Origin: Bryobacterales bacterium
Lineage (GTDB): Bacteria; Acidobacteriota; Terriglobia; Bryobacterales; UBA6623
Reading direction: 5' to 3'
Length of the DNA: 35,891 bases
Assembly: GCA_022823865.1 (NCBI GenBank)
Contig: JAJEHF010000061.1
Span: forward strand, 1 to 35,891
Made by a program: the position numbers and the translations under genes
In this document: in pieces, positions 24,248 through 32,202 of the stretch
How positions within the stretch are numbered: position 1 is the stretch's first letter
How the letters are laid out: each line of letters opens with the position of its first letter
Notes under the pieces: generated by a model
The model's input: the letters and a program-made list of their open reading frames with translations, nothing else
Database searches by the model: none
What the model was told of the DNA's origin: nothing

Positions 24248-25453
24248 TCACAGATCAGCGGCTAGGACTTCCATCCCGTCCTCGATCGCATCGCCGGGAT
24301 ATGCGATCACCCGATCGCCCTGCTCCAGGCCAGCCAGCACTTCGGCCTCGAGTGCGTTGCGCCTTCCAATCTGAATTTCGCGCAGCCGGGCCAGCGAGAG
24401 TTCGTCGATCACATAGACCGCCCAAGCGTCCCCGTTGCGGAAAAGGCTGCTCGAGGGCACCTTCAGGGCGTCGTCCGTCTCCCAGACGACGACCCGAATC
24501 TCCACGCGATACCCATCCCCGAGCGCTTCCCAAGCGGCCTGGGGGTCCTCGAAGTCGACGATGACGTTGACCCGCTGCTCCTCGACGCCAAGAGCCGAGA
24601 TCTTCGTGAACCCGAACGGCTCCACCTGGCGCACGACGCCCCGGAGGGCCGTCTCGCCCCCCCACTGCTCGATCAGCACCGGGTCGCCCTGGTCGATCTG
24701 CACTGCGTCCATGGACAGCATGTCGGACACGATCTCGAGATCCTCGGGATTGCCGATCTCGATGAGCGGCTCGCCGGAGGGAACGACAGACTCGCTCTCG
24801 CGCAGGCGCTGCAAGACCACGCCTGTGATTGGTGACCGCAGGACGATCACGTCTTCTTGGTCGACGCCGGCCGAACCGGCCTCGATCAGACTCGTGCGAG
24901 CGCGCTCGAGCTCCAGCTCAGCAACTACGATGGCGGATTCGGCACCCCGTACCGCCTCGGTCGCCGTCACGGCGCGCAGGCGCGCCGATTCGAGTCGATT
25001 GTCGGCCGTGAGACCCTCTGCATGCAGCTGCTCGTGCCTCGCTAGTTCCGCCTGCGCATGGTCTCGCTCAGCCTTGGTACGGTCCAGGTCAACCCGGGCG
25101 CGCTCAACCTGCGCCTCGCTTCTGGCGACCCTGGCCTGTGCCTCAGCCCGTGTCCTGGAGTTCAGAAACTCGGGTCGCGACGGCCGAAACCGAGCGAGGA
25201 TCGTCGAGTTGGCCTGAACAGTGTCACCGGGCTCGTGCTCGATCCGCAGCACCTTGCCGTCCAGCGGGGCCGACACCACGTAACGATCCCGCACGCGGGT
25301 CTGGCCTTCCTCGTCCAGCGTGACCTGCAGAGAACCCCTCTTAACCGCGACTGCGGCCACCTCCACAGGCTTGGGGAGGAAGGCCCATACAAAGGCGGCA
25401 GCGACGCCGGCAAGCACCAGCCAGACAAGAATTCGCGTCGGGCTCAACCTCAT
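24248..25453 (-). CDS. Periplasmic adaptor of an ABC exporter (HlyD/MacA-like)
   Basis: A 401-residue membrane-fusion protein. An N-terminal anchor spans about residues 8-27. V-S-A-P-L-D-G-K-V-L-R-I (about 61-72) is the lipoyl half-motif, followed by a long Glu/Arg/Ala-rich coiled-coil hairpin (about 95-190), the second lipoyl half (L-R-S-P-I-T-G-V-V-L) and beta-barrel domains. Such adaptors bridge an inner-membrane transporter to an outer-membrane channel. It lies 3 bases after the permease gene with a good ribosome site (AAGGAG), as the last gene of the operon. The TolC-type channel is not encoded in the window, and the exported substrate is unknown. Confidence 0.9.
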   Translation of the reverse strand: MRLSPTRILVWLVLAGVAAAFVWAFLPKPVEVAAVAVKRGSLQVTLDEEGQTRVRDRYVVSAPLDGKVLRIEHEPGDTVQANSTILARFRPSRPEFLNSRTRAEAQARVARSEAQVERARVDLDRTKAERDHAQAELARHEQLHAEGLTADNRLESARLRAVTATEAVRGAESAIVVAELELERARTSLIEAGSAGVDQEDVIVLRSPITGVVLQRLRESESVVPSGEPLIEIGNPEDLEIVSDMLSMDAVQIDQGDPVLIEQWGGETALRGVVRQVEPFGFTKISALGVEEQRVNVIVDFEDPQAAWEALGDGYRVEIRVVVWETDDALKVPSSSLFRNGDAWAVYVIDELSLARLREIQIGRRNALEAEVLAGLEQGDRVIAYPGDAIEDGMEVLAADL

Positions 25454-25456
25454 CTG

Positions 25457-27823
25457 CTACTCCTTCGCCTTCAGGACTTCCAAGAGGTCCAAGTGGTCAA
25501 GCTTCCGGCGTACTAGCAAGCCTGAGACCAGCGTGGCCCCTAGGATGGTCAGTGCACATATCGCGTACGTTGACGGTACGGCCGAGAGGGGAAATGCGTA
25601 AAGCTCGGTTTCCATGGCCTTCACGAGTTGGGATGTCAGCCCGTAGCCCAGGAGCAACCCCAAAGGTAGCGCAAGCAACGCCAAAATCCCAAGCTCTCCC
25701 AGCAAAATCGCGGAGATCTCTTGCCGCATGAAGCCCATCACGCGCAGGCTGGCCAATTCCCGGCTCCGTTCGGCCAACGAGACCCGGGCCGCGTTGTAGA
25801 CCACGCCGAACGCGATGATCGAGGCGAACAGGACGTTGAAGAAGATCATGATGCCGAGATTGGCAGCGAAGGTTTCCTGAAAGGACTTCAGCGCCGCCGC
25901 CTTCAGCCCGCTGCCGGCAATCGCGGGAGTCTCCTTGATGGCGCGGAACATGTCCGGTAGCGCTTGGGAGTCGACCGTCAAGTAGCCGCCGGACAGCGTT
26001 CTGTCCTGATGTAGCAGGCGCCGGACCGCGTCAATGTTCATATACGCGGCCAGCCCCATGTGCTGGCGGACCGTGCTCGCGATGGCGAGTTCGCGCACGG
26101 GCCTGCTGCCGATCAGCACCTCGGCCGTGAGCGAGTCGCCGGGCCGGACGTCCAGCACATGGGCGAGACGCTCCGCCAGCACGACACCGTCGTGGGAGAG
26201 GTCGGCCGGGCTCAGCGTCTCGGCGTCGACCACCCGGAATAGCTGCGGGGACTCCGGCAAGCCCGTGATCGCGAGTTGACGGGAGCGCTGCCCGGACCTT
26301 AGCCGGACCGGGACCGATAGCACCGGCTCGGCCATCATCACCCCGGGCAGTCGCTGAAGGGAATAGATCCCGTCCGGCGAGATCGGCTCGGTAAAGGTGA
26401 GCTGCAGGTCTTGCCTCTGGGCGACGCGGAACTGCATGTCCATCATGAGATCGAGCGAATCCACCGCGAACATCCCCACGATCAGAACGGCCAAGGACAG
26501 CGCAATGCCGCCGATCGTGATTGCCGAGCGCAAAGGCTGGCGTTCGATATTGCGCAGGATGATGCGCGCTGGCTGTGACAGCAAGCGCTGCAGGCCTAGC
26601 CGCTCCACGAGGCTGGCCGAGTACTTCGCCGGAGGCTCCGGCCTCATGGCCTCGGCGGGCTGCAGGCGGACAGCGCGACGAACAGAAGTGTGGGCGCCAA
26701 ACACTGCAGCGAAGATGCCGACCACCACAGCTCCGGCCACCACAGTGGGATCCAAGCGGTATTCGAGGACCGGAAAACGGAAAAACTCGTTGTACATCGA
26801 CAGCATCCCGCGACCCAGCAGGCCGCCGCAAACCGTGCCGATCAGAGTTCCCGTCAGGCTAATCGCCAATGCCCAGTACGTGTAGTGCCGGGCGATCGAG
26901 AGTCGCGGATAGCCAAGAGCCTTTAACGTCGCGATCTGCTCCCGCTGCACTGCGACGATGCGATGCAGCACGACGTGGAGCAGGAAGGCCGCGACTGCCA
27001 GGAACACCATCGGAATGATGACGCCGGCCACCCGGATCCCATTAAGTTCGTTTTGGACCGACCAGTGGGACAGCTGCAGGTCGCGAGGGATCGCGCCCCA
27101 CCCCCCGTACGGCCTGATCAGCTCATCCAGTTCTTGGATCACCCTTTCGACCTGCGCGCCTGGCCGTAGCAGCAAGGAGACATCGTTGAAGCCGCCTTCC
27201 ATGTCGAACGCCGCGGCAAGCGCGCGGCGTCCCATCCAGAACACCCCGAAACGGGAATTGTCAGGGATCATCTCGCCCTGTCGAATGGTGTAGACATATT
27301 CCGGCGATAGCCCCACGCCGACAATCTCGAGATCTCGGCGACGACCGTTGAGAATGGCGCCCACCGTGTCCCCAGGCCCGAGCCGGTTGGCTTCCACGAA
27401 GCCTTGGGAGACGATCACCTCGTCGGGCCGCCCGGGTTCGATATAGCGGCCATGCACCAGCACGACATCGTTCACGATCTCTCGCTTGTGCTCGGGAATG
27501 GACACGAGACGGCCCGTCGCCGGCTCAGCGAGGCCGTCAACGTCCAAGGCCACGTCAAATACGACTCGTGTCTCGGCCTGCGCCACTCCAGGAATCGCAG
27601 AGATGCGGCTTCCAAGTGCCAGCGGAGCACGCTTCAACGTTGCGAAGACATGCCCGAAGCGCTGGCGCTCGTAGTAGGAATCCCGCGTGGATTGCAGCGA
27701 GTTGAAGTTGCTGAGGTAGGCAATCAGCATCAGCACGCCGACGGCTATGACCATGCTGATCGCGAGCGCTTGGCCCTTGATCCGCCACAAGTCGCGGAAG
27801 AGCTTGCGGTTAAGTGCCTGCAT
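25457..27823 (-). CDS. ABC transporter permease with two FtsX domains
   Basis: A 788-residue inner-membrane permease. It has an N-terminal span (about 17-38), a large periplasmic domain, then a three-span FtsX block (about 270-390). After a cytoplasmic linker there is a second span (about 430-455), a second periplasmic domain and a final FtsX block (about 655-775). Both FtsX blocks carry the A-x-L-K/R-x-L/M-G segment (Q-I-A-T-L-K-A-L-G and E-L-A-S-L-R-V-M-G) thought to contact the ATPase. The duplicated layout resembles the lipoprotein/peptide-exporting MacB-DevC-type superfamily, in its double-length form. It lies 3 bases from both neighbours in an ATPase-permease-adaptor operon. Confidence 0.9.
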   Translation of the reverse strand: MQALNRKLFRDLWRIKGQALAISMVIAVGVLMLIAYLSNFNSLQSTRDSYYERQRFGHVFATLKRAPLALGSRISAIPGVAQAETRVVFDVALDVDGLAEPATGRLVSIPEHKREIVNDVVLVHGRYIEPGRPDEVIVSQGFVEANRLGPGDTVGAILNGRRRDLEIVGVGLSPEYVYTIRQGEMIPDNSRFGVFWMGRRALAAAFDMEGGFNDVSLLLRPGAQVERVIQELDELIRPYGGWGAIPRDLQLSHWSVQNELNGIRVAGVIIPMVFLAVAAFLLHVVLHRIVAVQREQIATLKALGYPRLSIARHYTYWALAISLTGTLIGTVCGGLLGRGMLSMYNEFFRFPVLEYRLDPTVVAGAVVVGIFAAVFGAHTSVRRAVRLQPAEAMRPEPPAKYSASLVERLGLQRLLSQPARIILRNIERQPLRSAITIGGIALSLAVLIVGMFAVDSLDLMMDMQFRVAQRQDLQLTFTEPISPDGIYSLQRLPGVMMAEPVLSVPVRLRSGQRSRQLAITGLPESPQLFRVVDAETLSPADLSHDGVVLAERLAHVLDVRPGDSLTAEVLIGSRPVRELAIASTVRQHMGLAAYMNIDAVRRLLHQDRTLSGGYLTVDSQALPDMFRAIKETPAIAGSGLKAAALKSFQETFAANLGIMIFFNVLFASIIAFGVVYNAARVSLAERSRELASLRVMGFMRQEISAILLGELGILALLALPLGLLLGYGLTSQLVKAMETELYAFPLSAVPSTYAICALTILGATLVSGLLVRRKLDHLDLLEVLKAKE

Positions 27824-27826
27824 GGC

Positions 27827-28591
27827 TTACCACGTGAGGTCGCGTGCTGCGGTCTTTACGGGATTGCCGCGATCCGCCACGATCAGGCCATCCGAGAGTT
27901 GCACGACGCGGTCCGCGATCGACGCCACGGCGGCGTTGTGGGTGATGACCGCGGTGGCGGTGCCGAGTTCTTGGTTGATGCGCTCGATGGCCTCCAGCAC
28001 CACCACTCCGGTGGAGATGTCCAGCGCTCCGGTAGGTTCGTCGCACAGCAACACTTCGGGTCGCTTCGAAATTGCCCGCGCGATCGCCACGCGCTGCTGT
28101 TCGCCGCCAGAGAGCTGCGCGGGAAAGTGGTTCATGCGGTCGCCCAGCCCTACGATGCGGAGCGCTTCCTGCGGCGGCATGGGATCGCGCACGATCTCGG
28201 TCACGAGCGCTACGTTCTCTCGAGCCGTCAGGCTCGGGATCAGGTTGTAGAACTGGAACACAAAGCCCACATGGTTCCGGCGGTATGCGGTCCGAGTGGC
28301 GTCGTCTGCGCCGCTCAGGTCGCGTCCCCGATAGGTGACCGCCCCAGAGGTGGGCACGTCGAGACCGCCGAGTATGTTGAGCAAGGTCGACTTGCCGCTG
28401 CCAGACGGTCCGAGCAGAACGATGAACTCCGACGCGCGCAGGCTCAGGTTCACACCCCGCAGCGCATCGACAGTGACTTCGCCCATGTCGTAGCGCTTGG
28501 TGACGTTCTTGGCCTCAAAAACGATATCGTGGCCGCGAAAGCCGCCATCGGCAGTGGCTTGCCGGGCCGGATCGGGAATCGACGCTGTCAC
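27827..28591 (-). CDS. ABC transporter ATP-binding protein (LolD/MacB-like)
   Basis: A 254-residue ATPase that powers the adjacent permease. It has Walker [11 protein letters not shown], the Q-loop F-Q-F-Y-N-L-I-P, signature [14 protein letters not shown], Walker [13 protein letters not shown] and a switch histidine in V-I-T-H-N. The sequence is close to the LolD/MacB-type group. The frame is open to a TTG at 28651, but GTG at 28591 has AGGAG 8 bases upstream and lies downstream of a TACAAT hexamer, so I chose it. First gene of the export operon; the permease begins 3 bases after its stop. Confidence 0.92.
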   Translation of the reverse strand: MTASIPDPARQATADGGFRGHDIVFEAKNVTKRYDMGEVTVDALRGVNLSLRASEFIVLLGPSGSGKSTLLNILGGLDVPTSGAVTYRGRDLSGADDATRTAYRRNHVGFVFQFYNLIPSLTARENVALVTEIVRDPMPPQEALRIVGLGDRMNHFPAQLSGGEQQRVAIARAISKRPEVLLCDEPTGALDISTGVVVLEAIERINQELGTATAVITHNAAVASIADRVVQLSDGLIVADRGNPVKTAARDLTW

Positions 28592-28635
28592 CCTCGAAGC
28601 TCCTGACTCCCCCGCGCCAGGCACGACACGAGTGA

Positions 28636-28641
28636 ATTGTA
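28636..28641 (-). promoter_or_regulatory. -10 element (TACAAT) of the ABC export operon
   Basis: On the minus strand TACAAT lies 44 bases upstream of the GTG at 28591, giving a leader of about 35 bases that contains the AGGAG ribosome site. No consensus -35 is seen; its position is taken by the palindrome at 28652-28663. Confidence 0.5.
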
Positions 28642-28651
28642 GTGTAGGCAA

Positions 28652-28663
28652 CCCAACGTTGGG
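28652..28663. promoter_or_regulatory. Perfect 12-bp palindrome at the ABC operon promoter
   Basis: CCCAACGTTGGG is a perfect dyad lying 10 bases upstream of the operon's -10, across the -35 region. This is a classical site for a repressor, or for an activator replacing the -35. No regulator gene is adjacent. Confidence 0.45.
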
Positions 28664-28943
28664 CGTTTCAGCCGGATTTGTTTCGTCCGCTTCCCGGGTG
28701 TTGGAGGGCCCGGCCCGACCTCACGCGTCGCAACAGAACCAAGAGTTCGGGCGGGAGTAGAGATACTGACCGCGAGGAAGTTGTACGCGCATGAAACACA
28801 TGCACCAAATCTAGGAGCCGACGCTGCCCGCAAGACTCAGCCGTTGCAGCGGTCCGGCGAGAGCGCTTCTCGAAGCGGATGAAGCTGCCACGCGCCGCTC
28901 GGCATTCTACCCTTGTCTTGCTGGCGTTCCAAACGTCATGCCA
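28664..28943. other. Divergent intergenic region without a gene
   Basis: About 300 bases separate the ABC operon from the toxin-antitoxin pair. Beyond the promoters listed separately, I see no gene, RNA or repeat. Short frames at 28588-28833 (minus) and the upstream extension from 28879 (plus) look non-coding. Confidence 0.5.
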
Positions 28944-28949
28944 TACTAT
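28944..28949 (+). promoter_or_regulatory. -10 element (TACTAT) of the toxin-antitoxin pair
   Basis: TACTAT ends 7 bases before an in-frame GTG at 28957, the spacing seen at other leaderless starts in this window. If ATG 28981 is used instead, the leader is about 24 bases with CGAGGG as a weak ribosome site. Confidence 0.5.
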
Positions 28950-28956
28950 GACTACA

Positions 28957-29223
28957 GTGGTCTCTTCGAGGGTTGTCCCGATGCAAAGGATTCAGTTGCG
29001 TGACGCGAAGGCAAAGTTGTCAAGCTTGGTAGCAGGGGCGGCAAGTGGAGAGACGACCGTCATCACTCGCCACGGCAAACCCCAAGCCGTAATCCTCGGG
29101 GTCGAGGAATGGAACCGGCTCCGCCAGGTGCCATCCTTCGGCCGGTTGCTGCTGTCGGCTCCGCTGGAAGACGAAGACCTGCCACCGCGAGACCCGGGCC
29201 CATCGAGAGACACTCTGCTCTAA
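28957..29223 (+). CDS. Phd/YefM-family antitoxin
   Basis: An 88-residue protein from GTG 28957, or 80 from ATG 28981. The Phd/YefM fold is visible: M-Q-R-I-Q-L-R-D-A-K-A-K-L-S-S-L-V, then G-E-T-T-V-I-T-R-H-G-K-P-Q-A-V-I-L-G. This N-terminal half binds DNA, while the acidic, proline-rich tail (about the last 30 residues) is the usual toxin-binding segment. It neutralises the PIN toxin encoded 9 bases downstream and probably represses its own promoter. The family normally begins near M-Q-R-I, which favours 28981; the -10 spacing favours 28957. The frame is open further upstream, but that part is not supported. Confidence 0.85.
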   Translation: MVSSRVVPMQRIQLRDAKAKLSSLVAGAASGETTVITRHGKPQAVILGVEEWNRLRQVPSFGRLLLSAPLEDEDLPPRDPGPSRDTLL

Positions 29224-29232
29224 GAGGCGTTC

Positions 29233-29667
29233 TTGTTCTTGGTAGACACCGATGTGCTTTCGGCTGGGACGCGCGACCGTCCCAAACGATCCGTGGGTCT
29301 GATCGACTGGATGGATAGACACTCGGGAGACCTGTTCTTATCGACGGTCACGGTGGCTGAAGTCTGCAACGGCATCACGAAGCTGAATCGGGCCGGGGCT
29401 ACATCAAGGGCCACTACGATTGAAAGTTGGCTCGAGCTCACGCTTCATATCTACTGCGATAGGGTCCTCTCGTTCGACATCGCAGCGGCGCGCTTGGCCG
29501 GGAGACTGATGGACAAGGCACGCGCGGCGGGCCATTCGCCCGGTTTCGCCGATATAGCGATCGCGGCAACCGCCGAGAGTCAAGGCCTGACGGTCCTGAC
29601 CCGTAATTTGCGACATTTCGCGCCGATAGGAATCGCCGCGATCGATCCCTTCCAGACTCTGCCCTAG
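29233..29667 (+). CDS. vapC: VapC/FitB-like PIN-domain toxin
   Basis: A 144-residue PIN-domain ribonuclease, the usual size for VapC/FitB. The acidic metal-binding residues are at expected places: Asp5 (L-V-D-T-D), Glu43 (V-A-E-V), Asp107 (F-A-D-I-A-I-A), plus Asn124 (L-T-R-N). T-V-L-T-R-N-L-R-H-F closes the fold. Such toxins cleave tRNA or rRNA when not held by the antitoxin. The start is TTG at 29233 with a good ribosome site (AAGAGG) overlapping the antitoxin stop, so the weak start codon may keep toxin below antitoxin. It is transcribed with the antitoxin gene and converges with the TPR gene at 29770. Confidence 0.9.
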   Translation: MFLVDTDVLSAGTRDRPKRSVGLIDWMDRHSGDLFLSTVTVAEVCNGITKLNRAGATSRATTIESWLELTLHIYCDRVLSFDIAAARLAGRLMDKARAAGHSPGFADIAIAATAESQGLTVLTRNLRHFAPIGIAAIDPFQTLP

Positions 29668-29694
29668 ATGCGATCGTTGCCCCTCCAATTCCGA

Positions 29695-29718
29695 AATCTC
29701 CGCGCCCTGTCGGAGATT
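29695..29718. terminator. 8-bp perfect inverted repeat between convergent genes
   Basis: AATCTCCG, eight bases, CGGAGATT lies between the vapC stop and the convergent TPR gene. It can form a hairpin in either transcript but has no T-run on either side. A bidirectional terminator is plausible but weakly supported. Confidence 0.35.
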
Positions 29719-29769
29719 GCAGCAAAGCACTCAGGCTGAGGCGGAGCCGCCACCTCTTGGCGCTTGCAA

Positions 29770-30627
29770 TCACCGATCGTCCGCCGGACGCCCGCGAAGC
29801 TCTCGGTGCACCCTGGCAACCTGCCACATGTAGTTTCCGGATTGCTCTAGCTGCACAGCCTTCTCAATATGCGCTCGTGAGTCGAGCGTCTCTCCCATGG
29901 CCTCGTAGTACAGGCCCAGATACAGGTGGGCATAGAATTCCGGGCCCGTCCCGCCGCCGGAACCGGCCGCTCGGTCGGCCGCGTCTAACACGTCTTGCAC
30001 GCCGCCGCTGCCACCGAAGAGAGCGAACACCTCCATCATGGGCACCCTGCCGTCCCTGTCGATCGGGATCAGTCCCGCACGCGCGGCTTCGAAGCCTCTG
30101 GTCGCCGCGACGCACAGGAAGTGCCAGACAGAATTCTCCACGTCCTGTGGGTTGACCGTGCGGTGAAGTTCGAACAGGGCCGCGCAGCCTGCGAAGTCCC
30201 CGGCGTAGTACTGCGAGATTCCGAGTTGCCAAAGCTGCGCCCTCGCGTGCGCTTCGAGCTCGGCTACGCGCTCGAAGGCGGCAACCGATCCCGCCATGTC
30301 GCCGTTGCGGAACCTCGCCGCGCCCAGGTCTAGATTGATCCGGGCGTTGTCAGGCTCGAGCTCTGCCAGCCTCTCAAGGTCCGCGGCGGCTCCGGCGTAG
30401 TCCTCAAGATCCGTCCGAGCCTGCGCCCGAATCCAAAACGCCGTGGGGTTCGGTTCCGCAGCGGCTTCAATCTGGCCGCTGGCCAGTTCAGCGGCGCGGG
30501 CCGCATCCCCGGAACGCAACGACGCAATGGCGTCCTGAAGCGCGCGCCCGTCTTCCTGGGCACCCGCGCGGCATCCGCACACGAGCAGCAGCGGCGCGAT
30601 GGCAAAGGCGAGGAAGAATCTGGACAA
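29770..30627 (-). CDS. TPR protein, probable lipoprotein
   Basis: A 285-residue protein. Residues 1-18 are a hydrophobic export signal ending L-L-L-V-C-G-C; Cys19 after V-C-G is a plausible lipobox cysteine, though the site is not ideal. TPR-like units run from about 28 to 150 (for example Y-A-G-A-A-A-D-L-E-R-L-A-E-L-E-P-D-N). A conserved-looking N-P-Q-D-V-E-N-S-V-W-H-F-L-C follows, then two more helical pairs ending E-K-A-V-Q-L-E-Q-S-G-N. The layout is NlpI-like, suggesting an envelope-attached scaffold. The start is TTG at 30627 with weak GGTAAG upstream; TAGACT farther up may be the promoter. Divergent from the gene at 30724. Confidence 0.78.
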   Translation of the reverse strand: MSRFFLAFAIAPLLLVCGCRAGAQEDGRALQDAIASLRSGDAARAAELASGQIEAAAEPNPTAFWIRAQARTDLEDYAGAAADLERLAELEPDNARINLDLGAARFRNGDMAGSVAAFERVAELEAHARAQLWQLGISQYYAGDFAGCAALFELHRTVNPQDVENSVWHFLCVAATRGFEAARAGLIPIDRDGRVPMMEVFALFGGSGGVQDVLDAADRAAGSGGGTGPEFYAHLYLGLYYEAMGETLDSRAHIEKAVQLEQSGNYMWQVARVHRELRGRPADDR

Positions 30628-30691
30628 CTTACCGGAACCCCGACAATCAGCAGTCTAGCGCCCGGCGCGACGGAGAACGCGTACTCTCTCC

Positions 30692-30697
30692 TATAAT
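30692..30697 (+). promoter_or_regulatory. Consensus -10 (TATAAT) before the membrane protein/moxR pair
   Basis: A perfect TATAAT stands 26 bases before the ATG at 30724. The -35 region (GACGGA, 17 bases upstream) is poor. This is the only fully consensus -10 noticed in the window, and it would drive the two-gene unit ending with the MoxR ATPase. Confidence 0.55.
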
Positions 30698-30723
30698 CGT
30701 GTTCTGCTCCGGCCATCTGGCCT

Positions 30724-32202
30724 ATGCCCGCATCCAATTCGAACCTAGGTCTCGTTGAGGGGCTAGTCGAGACCTGCCGCAAGCGCATTGCAGGGCAGCT
30801 CCGCACGCGGGAGGGCTGCTTGGCGCTCGCGGTCTGCTTGGTCGGCTTCTGCAGCCTGCTCGTGCTCGGCACGCGCTATGTTCCGTTCGTCACACTCCCT
30901 TTGGCTGCCGGGCTTGGGATATGGATCGCCGCGCAGCGACTCGGGGCTCACTTGCCTACCAAGTACGCAGTGGCACAGCTGGTGGACGCCCGTTCGGGCC
31001 TCCAGGACGCCCTGTCCACGGCGTATCACTTCAAGACATCAGGGATCCGCAGGCAGCACAGCGGCGTAGCGGCCGCTCAGTATGAGTCCGCTTCCAAGCT
31101 CGCTGCGCGCGTAGATCCCCAGCAGGCGTTCCCGCGCGTCGTGTCTCCGGCCCAGCGCACAAGCGTCTGGTTGCTGGCGTCCGCTCTGCTTCTCTTCGGG
31201 CTGCGCGTCGGGCTCCAAGCGACGATCTCGTTCGAGCCACCCCTGGCATCGCTGATCCTGACGGCCATCTTCGGCGAGCAGCCCGCCCTGGGTGCCGACG
31301 ACCGCCCGCGCGCGGCTGCTATCGACCAGCCGAATACGGATCAGCTGCTTCCGGGGGACGAAGAATTCTTCGACCGCCCTGCATCCGAACAGGACTCTCC
31401 TAAGTCTGAACTGCCTCGCGAAGCCCATGAGGAGCCTCCCCAAGAGGCGGTCGAGATGCCTGACGTGGAGGGACTGATCACGGTGCCTTTGGAGGAGCAA
31501 GGTCCGGAGGGCTCGCTCGAGGACTCGATGCTGCGAGCCGAAGATTCGGACCTGTCGCCGGACGGTCAGGATGGCGACATGCCGTCTGACGCCGGCAGCG
31601 ACGCATGGGACGAAGAGGCCCAAAGCTTGTTCGACAAGCTCAAGCAGGCGTTCGACAACATGCTGCAGACGCTGGACATGGCCTCCAACGAGTCTTCAAG
31701 TTCGGAGTCGGGGCAGGAACAGGAAAGCGGCAGCACAGAAGAAACCGCATCGTCGGGAAATCCCGCCGACTCGGGAGAGGCAGAGCAGGATCCGTCGGCC
31801 CTGGCCGCCGACGCGTCGATGGAGGGTGGCGAGGCCGGGCCCGAGGCTGGCGAGTCGGCGTCGGCCGGAACCACTAGCGGCGAGGACAGCACCGGCGACC
31901 AGAGCGGGGGGGAGAACGCCTCGGCCGCCGGCACAAGCGACGGGGACAAGGAACTGGCCGAAGCGGAGCAATTGGAAGTGCTCGGTGCCCTCGAGGAACT
32001 CTACATGGAACGCGCCGAGAAGATGAGGGGCGAGGTGACGATCGAGACCCGCTTGGCCGAGCAGTCAGCATCGGTGCCGTACAATCAGCGTTCGACTTCC
32101 CACGGCGACGGCGAAGGGTCCGTAAGCCGGGACGAGATCCCCGCGCCCTACCGCACCTACATTCAGAACTATTTCGACACGTTGAGAAGGAACGCCGAGT
32201 AA
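30724..32202 (+). CDS. Membrane protein with long acidic region, upstream of moxR
   Basis: A 492-residue protein I cannot place in a named family; the layout recalls DUF4175-type proteins. There are two spans near 32-50 and 54-72, a helical segment 75-140, and a third span near 147-167. A long low-complexity stretch (about 190-430) rich in Asp, Glu, Ser, Gly and Ala follows, interrupted by a helical piece (D-E-E-A-Q-S-L-F-D-K-L-K-Q-A-F-D-N-M-L). The last 60 residues are more ordered, ending P-A-P-Y-R-T-Y-I-Q-N-Y-F-D-T-L-R-R. The stop TAA touches the MoxR ATG (TAAATG), so the pair is coupled. A client or partner of the ATPase at the membrane is inferred. Confidence 0.75.
   Translation: MPASNSNLGLVEGLVETCRKRIAGQLRTREGCLALAVCLVGFCSLLVLGTRYVPFVTLPLAAGLGIWIAAQRLGAHLPTKYAVAQLVDARSGLQDALSTAYHFKTSGIRRQHSGVAAAQYESASKLAARVDPQQAFPRVVSPAQRTSVWLLASALLLFGLRVGLQATISFEPPLASLILTAIFGEQPALGADDRPRAAAIDQPNTDQLLPGDEEFFDRPASEQDSPKSELPREAHEEPPQEAVEMPDVEGLITVPLEEQGPEGSLEDSMLRAEDSDLSPDGQDGDMPSDAGSDAWDEEAQSLFDKLKQAFDNMLQTLDMASNESSSSESGQEQESGSTEETASSGNPADSGEAEQDPSALAADASMEGGEAGPEAGESASAGTTSGEDSTGDQSGGENASAAGTSDGDKELAEAEQLEVLGALEELYMERAEKMRGEVTIETRLAEQSASVPYNQRSTSHGDGEGSVSRDEIPAPYRTYIQNYFDTLRRNAE

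Noticed and set aside
27404-28606. 400-codon plus-strand open frame
   Set aside because: It is antisense to the ABC permease and ATPase, both of which have complete motifs; composition is that of a shadow frame.
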